DNA of 64,000 nt from Pipra filicauda (Eukaryota > Chordata > Aves > Passeriformes > Pipridae), in contig NW_024104379.1 in assembly GCF_003945595.2 (NCBI RefSeq), positions 1 through 64,000 on the forward strand, read 5' to 3'. The position numbers were made by a program, and so were the translations under genes. Positions within the stretch are counted from its first letter, which is position 1. The number at the start of each line of letters is the position of its first letter. The notes below the pieces were generated by a model that saw only the letters and a program-made list of their open reading frames with translations, was not told where the DNA came from and did not search any database. Shown here in pieces: positions 21,801-35,000 of this stretch.

Positions 21801-24800
21801 CCTCTAAAGAGAGTGAATGATGTCACCAACTTGTGCAGCAGTAAATTGCAAGGTCAATTCTAGGGACTAAAGACTGCTGAACCACTTGAGCACAATGTAA
21901 TGCCCAGCTGACCACTCCTAATAAGTAGGATATCCCTGCAGGCACTAATGAACACTTGTTGTGATTACTGAATCAGAGCTGGCTGGGGAATTTGAGCACA
22001 TGCCTTCTTATTGTAGTGCAGGGCAAGTGTCTGAATGCACTTACCAGCAGGAGTGCCTCAGGAGAGAGTTACACTGCTAGATAAATGTCTGGTTTTAAGC
22101 CTTCCAGAAAGCACTGGTCTATGTTAGAGCCATGTGGCTGTAGCTCAGACCCAGAGAACCAAATATCCCTGGCCTTATACCTCTTCCATTCAAACATGCA
22201 CATTGCTGTTTGTGGAGTGAGGGAGCCTTTCTTCATCACTGCTCCCATTAGAAAGGAAGCATATCCTTACCTGTCAGCTTCGGTTGTAGGAGAATTCAGC
22301 TGCAATCTTGAAGACCCTCTAGGGGTGTGCAGATGTGTCTGGAGTGAAAGCTATGCCCAAATCCTATGCACAAAGAGTAGGATAGCTGTCTGTATTAAAT
22401 TCTGCACAGTGTGCACATGTGCACAAGGAGGTGAGATGTTATTCTCACTCACACTAGTCTCCCCTTGGCAGTCCAGCACTGCCCAGGGTGCTTGCTGTGG
22501 TAGTCTGTCCTTCACAGCAGCTTCCTCTTCTCAGAGCCAAAAAGTGAGGCATGCCTTGATTGTTCCCTCTTTGTCCGTGCTCTGCAATGCCCTGTTCCAC
22601 TGCTTCTCCCTCAGTCCTGTGTCTCCTCCTTGGTCACATTCCCATGCCCGTGACCTCCATCAGTATTACCTGTCCATCCCCATCAGCCTCTGAGAACAGA
22701 GAGAACAAACTGACAGGCAAGAGCCATTCCTGATGGAAGGAGGAAGATAGTCCCCACAGCTCTCTCATCAAGAGGCCCCTCTAAAACCATCCTAATGAGA
22801 TTCTCCTTAGGGCCCCTGTCAGCTCTGCCTTTCTTTGCAGGCTCCTTTGACAGACGGATGTCAGTTCAGGGAAAGCTGTTTGATGTTCTTCATCTTAATG
22901 AAAGTGATCCTCCGGCAGGCACTGTCTCCTTTGCCTCTAGGCAACTGTGGTCTAGCAGTGTCAGGCTACTCTGTGCTTTGTCATACTGGATCCTAATTAG
23001 TAGCTGGCTCCTGCTGCTTCTGGAGTCAACAGGGAAAACATCCCTCTGGCTGCAGTGGAGCAGGAGATAGAGGATGGGAAAGTCAGTGTACAGAGAAATG
23101 GCAAGGGTCTGTGTGAGTTCCTTCCCATCCTCTTCAAATACTGTCTCTTTTTCTCTCTGAAGATGGATACGTAGGCAGCTCTGTGTTTTCTCCCTGGCTA
23201 CTGTTGACCTGTTGTGCACACCCATGCTGTTGCGAGTGAGAGAGAAAAGGTAGCATCCTCCTCAGGATAGCTAAGTGCTGAGAAGAGGTGAAACTAATGG
23301 GAGATGTACTGTAGAGTGAGAAGACACAGATTACAGGGTGCCTGCTCTAGATTTATCCCCAGATGATGTGTTGCATTTTTTTTGATTCAAGTTGTTGGCT
23401 GAAGTTCAAACTCTTGTATTTTGTTTTCCTTTAAGGAGACATATTAACAATAGATCAAGGAAGTCCTCTGAGAGCACTCCCTGTTTCCCAAGGGACTATA
23501 AAGTGCTGCTTTGATAAGTCAAAAACTAGGAGGCAATTTCTTTGCTGCCCAAAACCCTTTCTTCAGGCTGTTCTTAGTAGTCTTTTGCTTCCTATCTGTA
23601 GTCTCACTGTTTTATCAGACTGCACTGCTTTCTTTAGTCCTCTCTCAAACACAGCTTTTCTATCACAAACCTTCTTGTTTTGGGAAGTGGCGTATGCCTA
23701 TGTTTAGATGATGACCACTAATGCTGCAAACAGGAGGTTAATTGTGTCCTGGAACCATCTTAAAGAAAGGCAGCAGCTAAATCCATCTGATTAAAGGACA
23801 TTCGATCGGTTTGTAGCAGAACTTATTCAAAATCTAGTCAGATCCTCCATCCTCATCCACAAGCAAATGCAGTCTCCCTAGCAATCATTATACCTGCAGC
23901 AACTCTTTTATTCAGCCCTGTCAGACATGCACAGCCCTGTCCTGTATTCCTCCCTGCCTTCCCAGTGGGGTGTGTGTCCAGCTGTACACTCCAGCATCTC
24001 TTTGTGCTTGTGTATTGGAGCTTTCAAAGTGATCATTATATTGCTATATATGCAGCACAACGAATGACTAGTTTCTTTCCATGGCTCTCACTATGATTTC
24101 TCTGGGATAACTTTCAAACCCCCATCTCATTACAACTTTGGAGACAAAGTGTACAGTGGGCTGCCTCACCCTTCTGCCTCTGTCTGTCAGGCCACTGTGG
24201 GTACATACAGGCTGCAAGAAGACCAGATCTGACTGTGTTGTGGGTATGTGGCCAGTCAACCAATAGGGGAGGCACTGCTGGGCTTTGGTGCCTCAGGGCT
24301 ACAAGCTGGACAGCTGAAGAGGTTTGGTAGTGCTGCCCTAAAATACCAGATTTCTGGAAGCTACTGGAAGGCGTAACATCTTGGGAAGCATGTGATGCCA
24401 CTAACGCTGAGGTATAATGAAATGTCTTTGAGTTCCTACAATTGAGATATGGTTATTATAATGAATTTTAAATTATATTTGGAATACTTGGTGGGTTTTT
24501 TCTTTGAGCTTTATTTACATGTGGGCTTCTTATTGCCAAACTTTTCTCAGCCACAACTTTCCTTTTATTTTATAGAAGCACATATACTTTTACATACAAT
24601 TCTCAAGAATTCAGAATGTTGCCCTCTTTATCTGACATTAGTAAGTGGTTCTTTAAAGAAGAATAGCCACTGAGAGACTTGGAGGCAAATTGCTAGGCTT
24701 AGCAAGGGTGATAGAGAAGGGAAAGGTAAAGAAGATTACAAAACAGAATCCATAGCTGCTATTTGGAGAAGATGGAGGGAGTGGGTGGGAGTGTAGAGAG

Positions 24801-27800
24801 GGAAATAGTTGTCCTTATAGAAGCCTCAAGTCAGGGAGCTGCTGGCCCCTCTCTGGAGGGCTCTGCTTGGCTGGGCAGCTTATTAACTGAAATGGAGAGA
24901 AAATGGAGAAGATTCAGGGCAGCGCAGAAGATAGAGGGGCAAAGGAAGGCCTGACTGATGAAGGAAGATGAAGAACTAAATGTGTTTATCTTTGCTAAGT
25001 GATGACTAAGAGGATGTGTGATAACCATCTTCCCATCTGAGAGACATGAATAACTGTGCAAGTGTGTGCGTGTGGGCATGCTTTAGGGCAGCGTAGGGAC
25101 AAGGCAGTTCAAAGAGCCATACCACAGTGGTTACCTTGCCCCTGCAAAGGCTCAAGGGCAGGCAGAATCCCCTCACAGCACCAAAGAGGGACCAGTCCTG
25201 CTGGGAGTTGGAAGAGATGAGGTTCGTGGGTTTGAATCAGGTGGGAGATAGGATGGGAAGGAAAATAAGGAAATTTCGCTGCTCCATTTCCAGATATAGT
25301 GATCTCTCCTGCCCTGCCCCTCCATTTTTCATATTATCATGAAAAACTACCCTTTAGTTACTCTGCCTCAGTTAGTCTCCTCACCTCAGCCTCTTCACAG
25401 CTCACCTCTGCTCTTTTCTCCATATTTCCTATCTTCATTCTTGCTCATTTTGTTCATAGTTTCTTCTCTCTGTTGCACATGCCCTTTTTCTCCTTGTTTT
25501 CCCTTTCCTTTGTCCATCTCCCCCACCTCTTCCCCCCTCCCTGTTTCTTTTTCAGCAGGTAGATCTGTATCTGTGATTGAAGGTTCATTTTCCTTTCATT
25601 CTGTGGGTGACAAATTCTGACTCGGATAATCACTTGTGAAAAATTAAGAGAGAAGCAAGCTGCTCCAATGGCACAGGAACTGGCCATGGTGTTCAGGAGG
25701 ACTGAAGGCAGGCAGGGTGAGAGTTGGGAGGGTGCTGTGCAGGGCAGGAGGGTGGAGAGGTGAGCGGCAAAGATGCTGAACAGATCTAGGGCAAATGGGA
25801 AGTCTCTTCCTCAGGCAATTTTGATTGAAGTGAGTAAAACGGAATCTGATTCCTGAGATCTGATCTCATTGGGAAAACAGGTTTTGACCCTCACATTAAG
25901 GGGGAAAAAAGGTAAAATCATGTAGAGGTTCAACCACACTGAGAGGTGCAGAGCAGACTGTGTTTGTCCATATTGCTGGCTCTAGCTTCATTTAATATGC
26001 CTACAGTGAACTTGGGTGCTGCTGGTATACCGTGTTGAAACAAGTATTTGAATAGGCCTTGCTCCATTCAAACTGTGTGACCATGTGTCTGCTAAGATGT
26101 CACCATGCAGGTGACATCTCTCCCACAGAACACCAGCAACCTCTTTGCACTGGCGTGAGTGGTTCTGATGTGAACAGTAAGTCTGGTTCTTCTTCACTGA
26201 ACTGGCTTTCTTGGGATTACCCTCCCATTGAGCTCACAATTTCTCTGTCTGAGGGAATGGCTGGATGCAGTATGATCCTTCCTTCTGTCTTGCAGGAGCT
26301 CAGTCAGTGCTGTTTACACAAAGAGGGAACCCTCTGTGTCTCATGGCACAGTGGTGCTCACAAAAGCAGTCATAGCTATGACACAGGGACTCTGATGCTC
26401 CTCCCTCCCTTGGGGGAACTTGTCAGTCACCAGTGTCATACAGAAGATCTAGGATTTCTGGTATAGCACAGTGAGCCTCAGCACCATCAAATGGAAATAC
26501 TTGCTTCTCTATTCATGTAGAGCATGTGAAGTCACCAGGAAGGCACAAAGTTCTCAATGTGAATAAATCCTCTGAAGTGAAATGTCCTTGTTTCTCCCAC
26601 AGGGGCATCCCTTTTGATTTTAGGCTCTGGGGCTTTCAAAGCCGGAGGTTCACCATCTTGCTGTTGGTGAACAGGCAGAGTCAGCTCTGTGGCACTAGGA
26701 GATCATGGCAGATCCAGATTGAAAGGTACCATTGATCACTCATCTGTCTTTTTGTTCTTGGCAGTTCAGTCCTTGGAGTCTTCAACCGGCAGCCCCAATG
26801 ACATGGTGACACTTATACTCTCAGCATTTCTATTTCTGTCTGAGAAGGCATTCCCCTTTGCTCTGGAGGAAGCTTTCTTCCTGGGACACAGGGGAATGAG
26901 CACTGGGTAAAGACAGATGGTAGGAACAGGCAGACCTTTAGGCTAATCTGCGCTGTTCCACCTTGACTTTTCTAAGGCTCCTCTCCAGTGCCATGAAATT
27001 CAGTGTACAGAGAGGCGGGAGAAGAAGAAAGGTGTTAGATAAAGAGAAAGAGGAATTTGGGAGTAGAAGGCAACATGGCTAAAGGAGGTAGATAGAAGGC
27101 AGATCTGGTTGGGGATAGAGATGACTGGGGACCTGGGCTGGTACTTGTGTAGAGCTGTAGCCAAGCAGAAAACAGAATTCAATGAAACATGGCCATGAGG
27201 GAGCCGCAGGGGCAGAAACTATGGGAGTTAGAGACCAGCAAGAGAGACCACAGTTCCCTTGACTTAGATCATTCTCTCTGCCTCCCAGCCTCCCTCTCAC
27301 CTTAACTAGACTGCAAGACAGATGCTGCCTGATTCCTCCAGGAGCAGCACATATAATCAGCCCCAGCCTCTCAAGCCCTTCTAGGATCAGACTGAGGGAA
27401 GGAGTAACTATTTTGTTAAAGCATATATATGTGTGTTAGCACCTGGGGCTGAGAGAGTCCCATGTTTGATGGATTACTGGAGCCCTAATGTGAAATACCA
27501 GTACACAAAACACATCCTGTAGGAGACAGAGGCTGGGGCATAGGGGTGGTGGGGAAAGGAGGGCTAGCTCATTGCCAAGGATGCTAGATCTGTCCAGGCA
27601 GGAATCAGGGAAGAAGAGGCTGTGTGTGTGCACGCATGTGTAATAGGGGGAAAGGCAAGAAAGAAACAAAAAAAAGGGCTGTGTGTCTTTGTTCATTCTC
27701 CTTATTGCTTCATTAACAACAAACTAATGACTTAGTGTCCCTCTCCTGCTCCAGTTTGCTGACTGCTCAGCCCTCTGTTCGGCAGACTCCACGATGGAGT

Positions 27801-30800
27801 GGGACAATGCTACTGAGGGTGCTTCAGAAGGTGCTGGATGGGCTGCTCTGGCTCTGTGGTTTTCCTTCACTCCTTCAGTCTGCCTTTTCTCGTTCACCAA
27901 TATGGCTTTGATGCGGCTCAGTTAGAATTTCCATTTATATTTCAGCCCTGCCTGCGACACCGTCCCCGAGTCCCTGCAGCTCTGACGCATGCTTGCCCGC
28001 TCTCCCAAATACTCTGCTTGGCTCAGCCCCTCCTTCTCATCAGCCTCTTTGCCATTCATCATCCAGCCATGCAATCTTCCCCTCTCCCTCCAACCGTCCC
28101 CCCATGCCACCACTGATGCCTGCTCTCTCAGTCACTCCATCTTTCCCTGACACGTCTCAGCCTCTCTCCCTGTGCTGCCAATTAGCACAGTCATCAGGTT
28201 TAGCCAGGCAGCTGGTGCATCCAAGGCTGCACAATGAAAAGATGGGGAATTCTGCTTCAGAGCCAAGCTACATGCAGGCTCTCTGGTACCTGAGGCTCCT
28301 CTTACAAATGTTCAGCCTTTGGCCTTGCCTTGCAGGGAAAAAGTCATAGCCCAGGTTCCTAGGGATTGCCAACAGGCAGAGTGATCCTCACATTCCTGTT
28401 CATGGCTCCACTCAAAAAGTCTGTCCTACACAGCTAGAAGCTGACACATTGGATGTCCCTTGCTCAGCTGGCTGGCTAGGCAACTGGAGGAGCAGAGGAT
28501 CCCCCAGAGAGACTTCAAAAGTGTAGATGTACCATGTGTACTAAATTTGTGCCCTCTAGATTAAATAGGCTGGGTTGGCCCATGCTTCCATGGGCTTTTG
28601 AAGTGTACAGGCTTTGAAATAACCTCTGGAGGATTAGTATGACAACCTGAGCATCAGATCTCAAACACCCAGAGATTGGGGGGCAGAGTTTTGCAAGTCT
28701 CCTGCACAAGCAAACCTGCTCCCACCCACAGCCAAGAGAGCTGTTGCAGTGATTCACCTTCTGCACCCAACATCTGGACGGAAGAACAATCCTCCAGGGG
28801 TGGAGGCCCTTCCATCCCTTTACTGAGCTCCTGCTGCACTTGCTTTGGGAGGATGCTCAGGGATTTAAATGAGGGGCGGGGAAGCAGCTGTTGCCCTCAT
28901 TAGAAGAGAAAATGTGACAAAGAAAAAGAGAGAAGGAGAGAGAGGGAAAGGGACATGGAAGCCAAATGTTCTCACTGTCAACAGGAAAAATTATCTTGGT
29001 TTTGGGAAGGAGTGGTGTTTTCCTGCCCTGCTCCCCTCTTGATCAGGATTAGAGTGGTGAGCAATACAGGCAGGCACAGCCTTGGGATGAAAAGTGAAAC
29101 AGGCCATGACATCTGAGCGTGGCACTCATTACATGTGGCCAAAGCGGATGGGGAGACACCAACTTAGAACACAGAGTTCCCACACACTGCAAGGGCAAGC
29201 ATGGCAGCACTTCTGATAGCTGGGGGTGGGGCAGGGGCCACTTGCCATCCCTCTCCATCCAGCCTTCTCCAGTGACTTTCACCCACCACCCTCCAGTTAC
29301 TCACACACAGTGAGCTGGTGATCCTGCACTGTTCCTTACAGCAGTCCCCGTGAAGCACACACTGAGACTGTGCTCCCAGCCTGCTCTCTCCACCTCAGGA
29401 AACTGAAGCCATCCAAGGAGCCCCTGGGCAAGGGAAATGTTGCATCAGGAGATTCTATGAGTCCCTTTCTACTTAAGTATCAGGTGGGGTTCATGGTGAT
29501 GTAAAGAAGGGAGAATATCCAGCAGAAACAAAACAAAAGAGCGGACATTGGGGACCAACACTTTAGGAAAGCTGGGGTGCTTGGAAGCTTTCAGAGAAGA
29601 TGGAACATGGTATAGTGGCAGACACTTGTCACAGACAATTTAGCCTTCGATGGAAAGGTTTCGTCTGCCTCTGGAAGTAGTCCCAGCTCTGAGAGGGAGA
29701 CATTTGGCTGATCTCACTACCTGTAGAGACCATGTATGATCTCTACCTGTTCCCCCAACCCTCAAAGCAGCCACTCAAGCAGAGAAGATCAAAGTCTGCA
29801 GTGTTTCAAAGTGACTGTCTCTTTCTCCTGGCCCAAACTGTGGTTCTTCTTCCCTTTCCTCCATCCAGCCCCACGCACAATCCCTCCAGAGGGTAAGCTC
29901 ATTGCAGAAGCCCTGCTTATCAGCACAGTCAGCATTTAGAAAATACCACAGCTGAAATTACCCTGTGTTCAGGTCTCTTCATATGAAGGCTGATGTACCA
30001 GCAGCCAAGCAGCGAAGGTGCCCTCCCCAGGACCCCTTCCACTTCCTTCCCACCTCCAGACCTCAGCCTTTTGGTATCTAGCACACCCCATCACTCTGTT
30101 TAGCTTACCTACTGTGAGCTCTCTAAGAGTCTTATGTGTTCTCTTTATTTCAGCAAACATCCCTTGAAGCACCTGAAGCACAAGGTATATTCCAGTGCTT
30201 CCCCCCAGCCACATGAGGAGTCTCCCTGCCACTTTCATGTTTGCATCCCAATGACAGTGAAGGGCAGCAATTGTGGGAGCTATGTGGTAAAGACGCTGAA
30301 CTCTAAAACTTTGTGTTTACTCCAGAGAGCCAAAGAGGGAGCTGGAGTGGCCACCCAGAGCTACTGTTGCACAGGACAAGGCTGAGTCAGATGCTAAAGG
30401 TTAAAGGAGCTAGGACTGATGACCATGTTAGGAGCTGGATACCAAAATCACAGCAGGCTTCTTTTGAAAGCCTCAGTCAAAACACTTCTGCAACTCTGAA
30501 GGAGGCATTTGATTTACCGATTTTGACAGTTAAAGAGTAAACTTGGTACTTACTGAGTCCTGCACCTGCAGGAAAAATGATGTGAAGAACAGAAGGGGAT
30601 TTCCCTGGGGAACATCAAGAGGTAAAAAGGTAGTGGAAACAAACTGGGAAAAATACAGTCCCTGGAAGATGAATCTGAGAAGGTTGGAAATGGAAGGTAA
30701 AGGGGGGAAGGCAGCCCTTGAGGAGCAGTGGCAGAGCAGGGGCTAGGGTTCTAGGATTGCAAGAAAAGGACGATGGGCAGGTGGGAGCAGTGGAAGACAG

Positions 30801-31999
30801 AGCTTCAAGGTAACAGTGAGGTGAGGCAACTCACAGTGTTCATGTTTCGTGCTGTGCAGACATAGGTAGACATAGGTAGTCAGTGTAGTCTGAACGCCAA
30901 AGGGTCTGATCCCAGAATTGAAGTAAAAAATTGATATTCACAGGTTTGTGGGATGTTCTGACATTGTTTTGCACTTAGATTACTACAGGATAGGAAATAA
31001 CACCAAACCAGGCAGTTACCTTTAGAAACCCTTTCTCAGCAAATTAAGCTGTGAAGGGATGAAAACAGGGAGTTAAAGAAAGGCTCTGAGAAAGGCTTAG
31101 CTTGATCCCAGCAGTGTGTCCTACAGCACTGGCTGCAGTGAGGTCAGAACCCTGCCTTGGAATAATCTCCCATGGTCTTCACTGTGCTGCCCCAGGAGCC
31201 CACCCCTTTCTCCCAAAGGAGAGAAGATTATTGCCCTGGACTTCTCTTCATTAATTTTAGAGGTGGCCTTTTCTGAGAACCTCTATACTCATCACTCTTC
31301 TGGCCAAGTCCGGCTTGGCATTGAGCTTCTCCAACAACTGGATAGGCTGCTGTTGACACCACCGGCAGCTGAGGAGGCACAACCCTTCATGTAGGAAGAC
31401 TCTGAACATCCTTGTCCTTTTCCTTCTTTTGTCCTCTCCTGATTGAAGAGTTTACAAGCTCAGCATTGCTGCTTGTGGGTCTCCCTAAAGAATGTCTCTG
31501 AATTTTTCAGACAGTATCCTGGAGAGCACTTACTTTCTGATTAAAGAGATGAGGCTCCATTTGTGGAGAGAGGGAGCAGAATGTGAACGAGAGTAAGAGG
31601 CCTGCCATCAGGCAGGGTCCCTGTTCAGTGCTTTAGGCTATCCCCTCTATCAGTGCCATTCATCAATTTAACCCAATACAATGCCATGGCTTTAAGTGAC
31701 TCCAGCATTAGAAAATCTGTCAGGCGTGAGATTTACAGGGTGATGTGCGACAAAGCTGCTTCTTCTGCCAAGTCACACATTTTACTCTTTTTCTTTTCTT
31801 CCCAATATTTGTGGAGCTAGAAAATTGAATCCTCACTGATTCCTCCATATCATTTGTGAGATGAGAGAAAGAACCAGTATTTCTGCCGTGGATTGAAGGA
31901 AAAGAGGGAGGCTGTGGAGAATGAATCAGTGTGGGGCATGAGGGGGCCAGAAAGACTCAAAATAGACTCAGAATGGTTTTCAAGAGTAATACAGAACAC

Positions 32000-32016
32000 T
32001 TTTTTTTTTTTTTTTT
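32000..32016 (+). repeat. Poly-T run
   Basis: Seventeen consecutive T, followed by further T-rich sequence to about 32037. It could mark the tail of an old minus-strand retroposed sequence, but no recognisable body or flanking duplication was found. Confidence 0.85.
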
Positions 32017-35000
32017 AGGTTTCTTTTTAGTTTTTCTGTGCTTCCTCCCAAAATGCCTATAATCTATCCCTATCTACAAGGATGAACTTTATGCTGAGAC
32101 ATCACAACATAAGGCTCACTAGTAATGTCAGAAGCCTTTTGGGAAGCAGAAACCCAACAGTTCTCTGTGATAGCTGGCAACTTACCTGGCTCTGGTCTCC
32201 CAGAGTGGCTAAGGCCAGAGATGTTGAATGAAGTGTGGCATCAGTTGTGGATGACTGTAGTCACCTCAGATTTCTTTGCCAAAAGATATCCAAAGGCCAG
32301 TCCCAACCACACTGGCGGCTCCAGCTTTCACAGGATCCTGACTGGGTGCTCAGCAGGGTCATGGAAGGAAGGTACTTTGGCAAAAGCATGAAGGATGTGG
32401 TGGAGGTGGAGAGAAAGAGGAGGTGCAATGGAAGACAGGAAGAGGGGCCCTGAGAAAAGCAGCAAGCATGAGAGAAGAGTGTGTATCAGTAGCGTATGAA
32501 CCAAGAAGTGTGCAGCTCTCAAGTGCTTTTCTTTCCTGATGCTCTTCTGCTTAATGCACTCTGTGCTCATCCCCCTAGATCCCATTTCTGTCGGATTTAG
32601 CAGCAGCCCTGTTAGCCTCACACTAGGTAACCAGTTTGTGGTGAAAACAAGAAGAGAGAAGCCCCCAACCACCCCTGGCAGATCAGCTGTCAAAATAGAT
32701 TGGCTTCCAGCCCCTTGCCAGCTGCCCCCAGCACCAACTGTCTGTGTAAGTTAAGAGCCTTCTCCTGAGTTGCTGAGAACTGCCACAGCTAGCCTGTATC
32801 ATTCACAGCATCCATGAGCATGGAGCTGCTGTCTGGATATCGCGTGCCCTGCAGCACTTTGGGCACTCAGCTGGTACAGAAGGGAAGCAGGATATATTTT
32901 TGCGCACGTGCGCACAGAGACATGTGCACATACACACACTTATGCTGCACAACTGTGCAATGGCACCCTGGGATAGCACCTTGCAGGCACAAATCCAAGC
33001 TGCCACTTAGACTTTCACAGGGTCACACTGAGCAGCTGGGCACACGGTGTGGGTGGACATAGAGAGACCATACACAGAACGTGAGCACATGGGTGATGAG
33101 AGGTCTGCCTGTATAGGGGCACACAGCACATGAGCACAAAGCAGTGTGCACACATGAACAAATGTGCACAGTGAACAAATGTGCATAGGCACATCACAAA
33201 CTGTCTTCCCCACCCCTCCATCAAGTCACTGTAAGTAAAGCTTGTTTTGTGTTGTATAACATTGTGTCTCCCCCTGCCACATGATGGTTTTTATCCCCTA
33301 TTCACTCAACTATATGAAATGGGCCGATTTGGTCATCTTACACCAAAACCTCCTGCCAGTTCTGTATGCCCATGCACATGGTTCTATTCCCCTTCCACAT
33401 TGCTTATCCCCATCCTCTCACCTTCAGCCAGGTGTATGCCTATGGATGTGAAGGCCTGGCTCTCCAGACATGGATGAGGTTGTTTATTCTTTGTCAACGA
33501 AAAACCTTATTCCTGAATTGGTCTAAAAGAGCAAAAAAAATCCTTGTGCGCTCCCCTCCTCTCCCTGCCCCATGCCCCTGCATTTCTCACCACCCCTCAT
33601 GGGGTCTGGCTGTTGCTCTGGGATTGAAGACATCATTAACATTACAAAAAGGGTTACCACTTCACAGCAACTGTGTGAAAAAAAAAAGTCACTGCAATTA
33701 GGAATTTGTTAGGGAAGCCAGAGTGAAGATGCACCTATAGGGTGATGGAGAAGCAGTGGGCTGCCGTCATCTTCCTGTCTGCCTTTTCCTTTCCCCTCAT
33801 CTCCTGCCCTTCCTATTCTTCCACTCAACTGCCTATCCTCTCCTCTTTCCCTTCCCTGTCTGTTTGCCTCCCTGCTGATGTCCTGCCATGGCCCTACCTG
33901 CCACAGGCAGCGTTGCTGCACGTTAATTAGGTCTTGCACAGTTCTGCAGATGAATGCCACTGTCAGCTGGAGCACAGCTCCAGCCTCCCAACCTCTGCAC
34001 ACACAGGCTCCTGCTTCCTCTCCATCCCCTGGTAAATAGAACTGTCAGGAGACCATTTATCCATAATGGTCCTCTGTGATAATAAATCTTTTTTTATAGG
34101 GGCATCAAGGAAGAAAAGGCAACAAAAATGAAGATGACCCTGTGATAGCAGAAATTACCACATCAGGTGATGTCTGTGGGGAAGCTTTCTGGGAGAAAGA
34201 GCATGAGAGTAAGGGTGAGTGAAACACATGCAAGGCCCAAGGGTTTATCTGCTGATCAAGCCAAACCTTGACTGACTTTGTCAAAAAATGCAGCCTTCAT
34301 CCCTCAGACTACTCTCACAGCAGTCTGGCATCTTGCACAGTGATGGAAGAAGGAGGGAGCAGGGCTGGAAGGTTGGGGGAGAACTCCCAGCATAAGCAGG
34401 AGGCAGGACAAATTCTGATTGTCTCTAGATGAGAGGGACATATAGCAGGTTGCACATGGAGCCAGATGTGAAAGGATCAGGAGCCTTCTTGGCACATTGG
34501 GCACCCATTGACTTGCAAGGGAACTCTTACTTCTCCTTGGTCTTTCAGTCTGGCGATTGGTGAGGACACTCAGCAAAACAATGTTGTTGTGGTTAGTGTC
34601 TGGAGACCATAGATACAATAATGCATGGCCAGTACCATTTTTTTAGGAAAAGATTATCCTATATGGAGAAACATCCCCTTGTCAGTGCTTTGGGAGAAAG
34701 AACAAGCTGAGAAAATCAGACAGAGGAGACAATCACCTCCTGAAAGTATGAGAAGGGATGCTGGAACTGGAGGGGAAGAAGGGAAGGAGGTCTTAAAGCA
34801 CATCAATGAAAAATCTGGGAGGTGGAGGGAGGGAAGTGATGCCCTGCACATGAAATGAGGCTCTTTATTCCCTTCTTCTTCAGTTCTTGGCACCTGAGCC
34901 AAGTTTATCTGTCAATGCGCAATTCCATGATCTCTGACTGCCCTGCCACAGCATGGCAGAGCTGGCTGTAATCTGCATGAGGCTCCCTGGACTGTGGCCA

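Noticed and set aside
32901..32914. 14-bp palindrome TGCGCACGTGCGCA with an E-box core
   Set aside because: It is CpG-dense and NRF1-like, but the spacing differs from the NRF1 consensus. It sits in GCACA-rich low-complexity DNA with no promoter signs, and chance expectation covers it.
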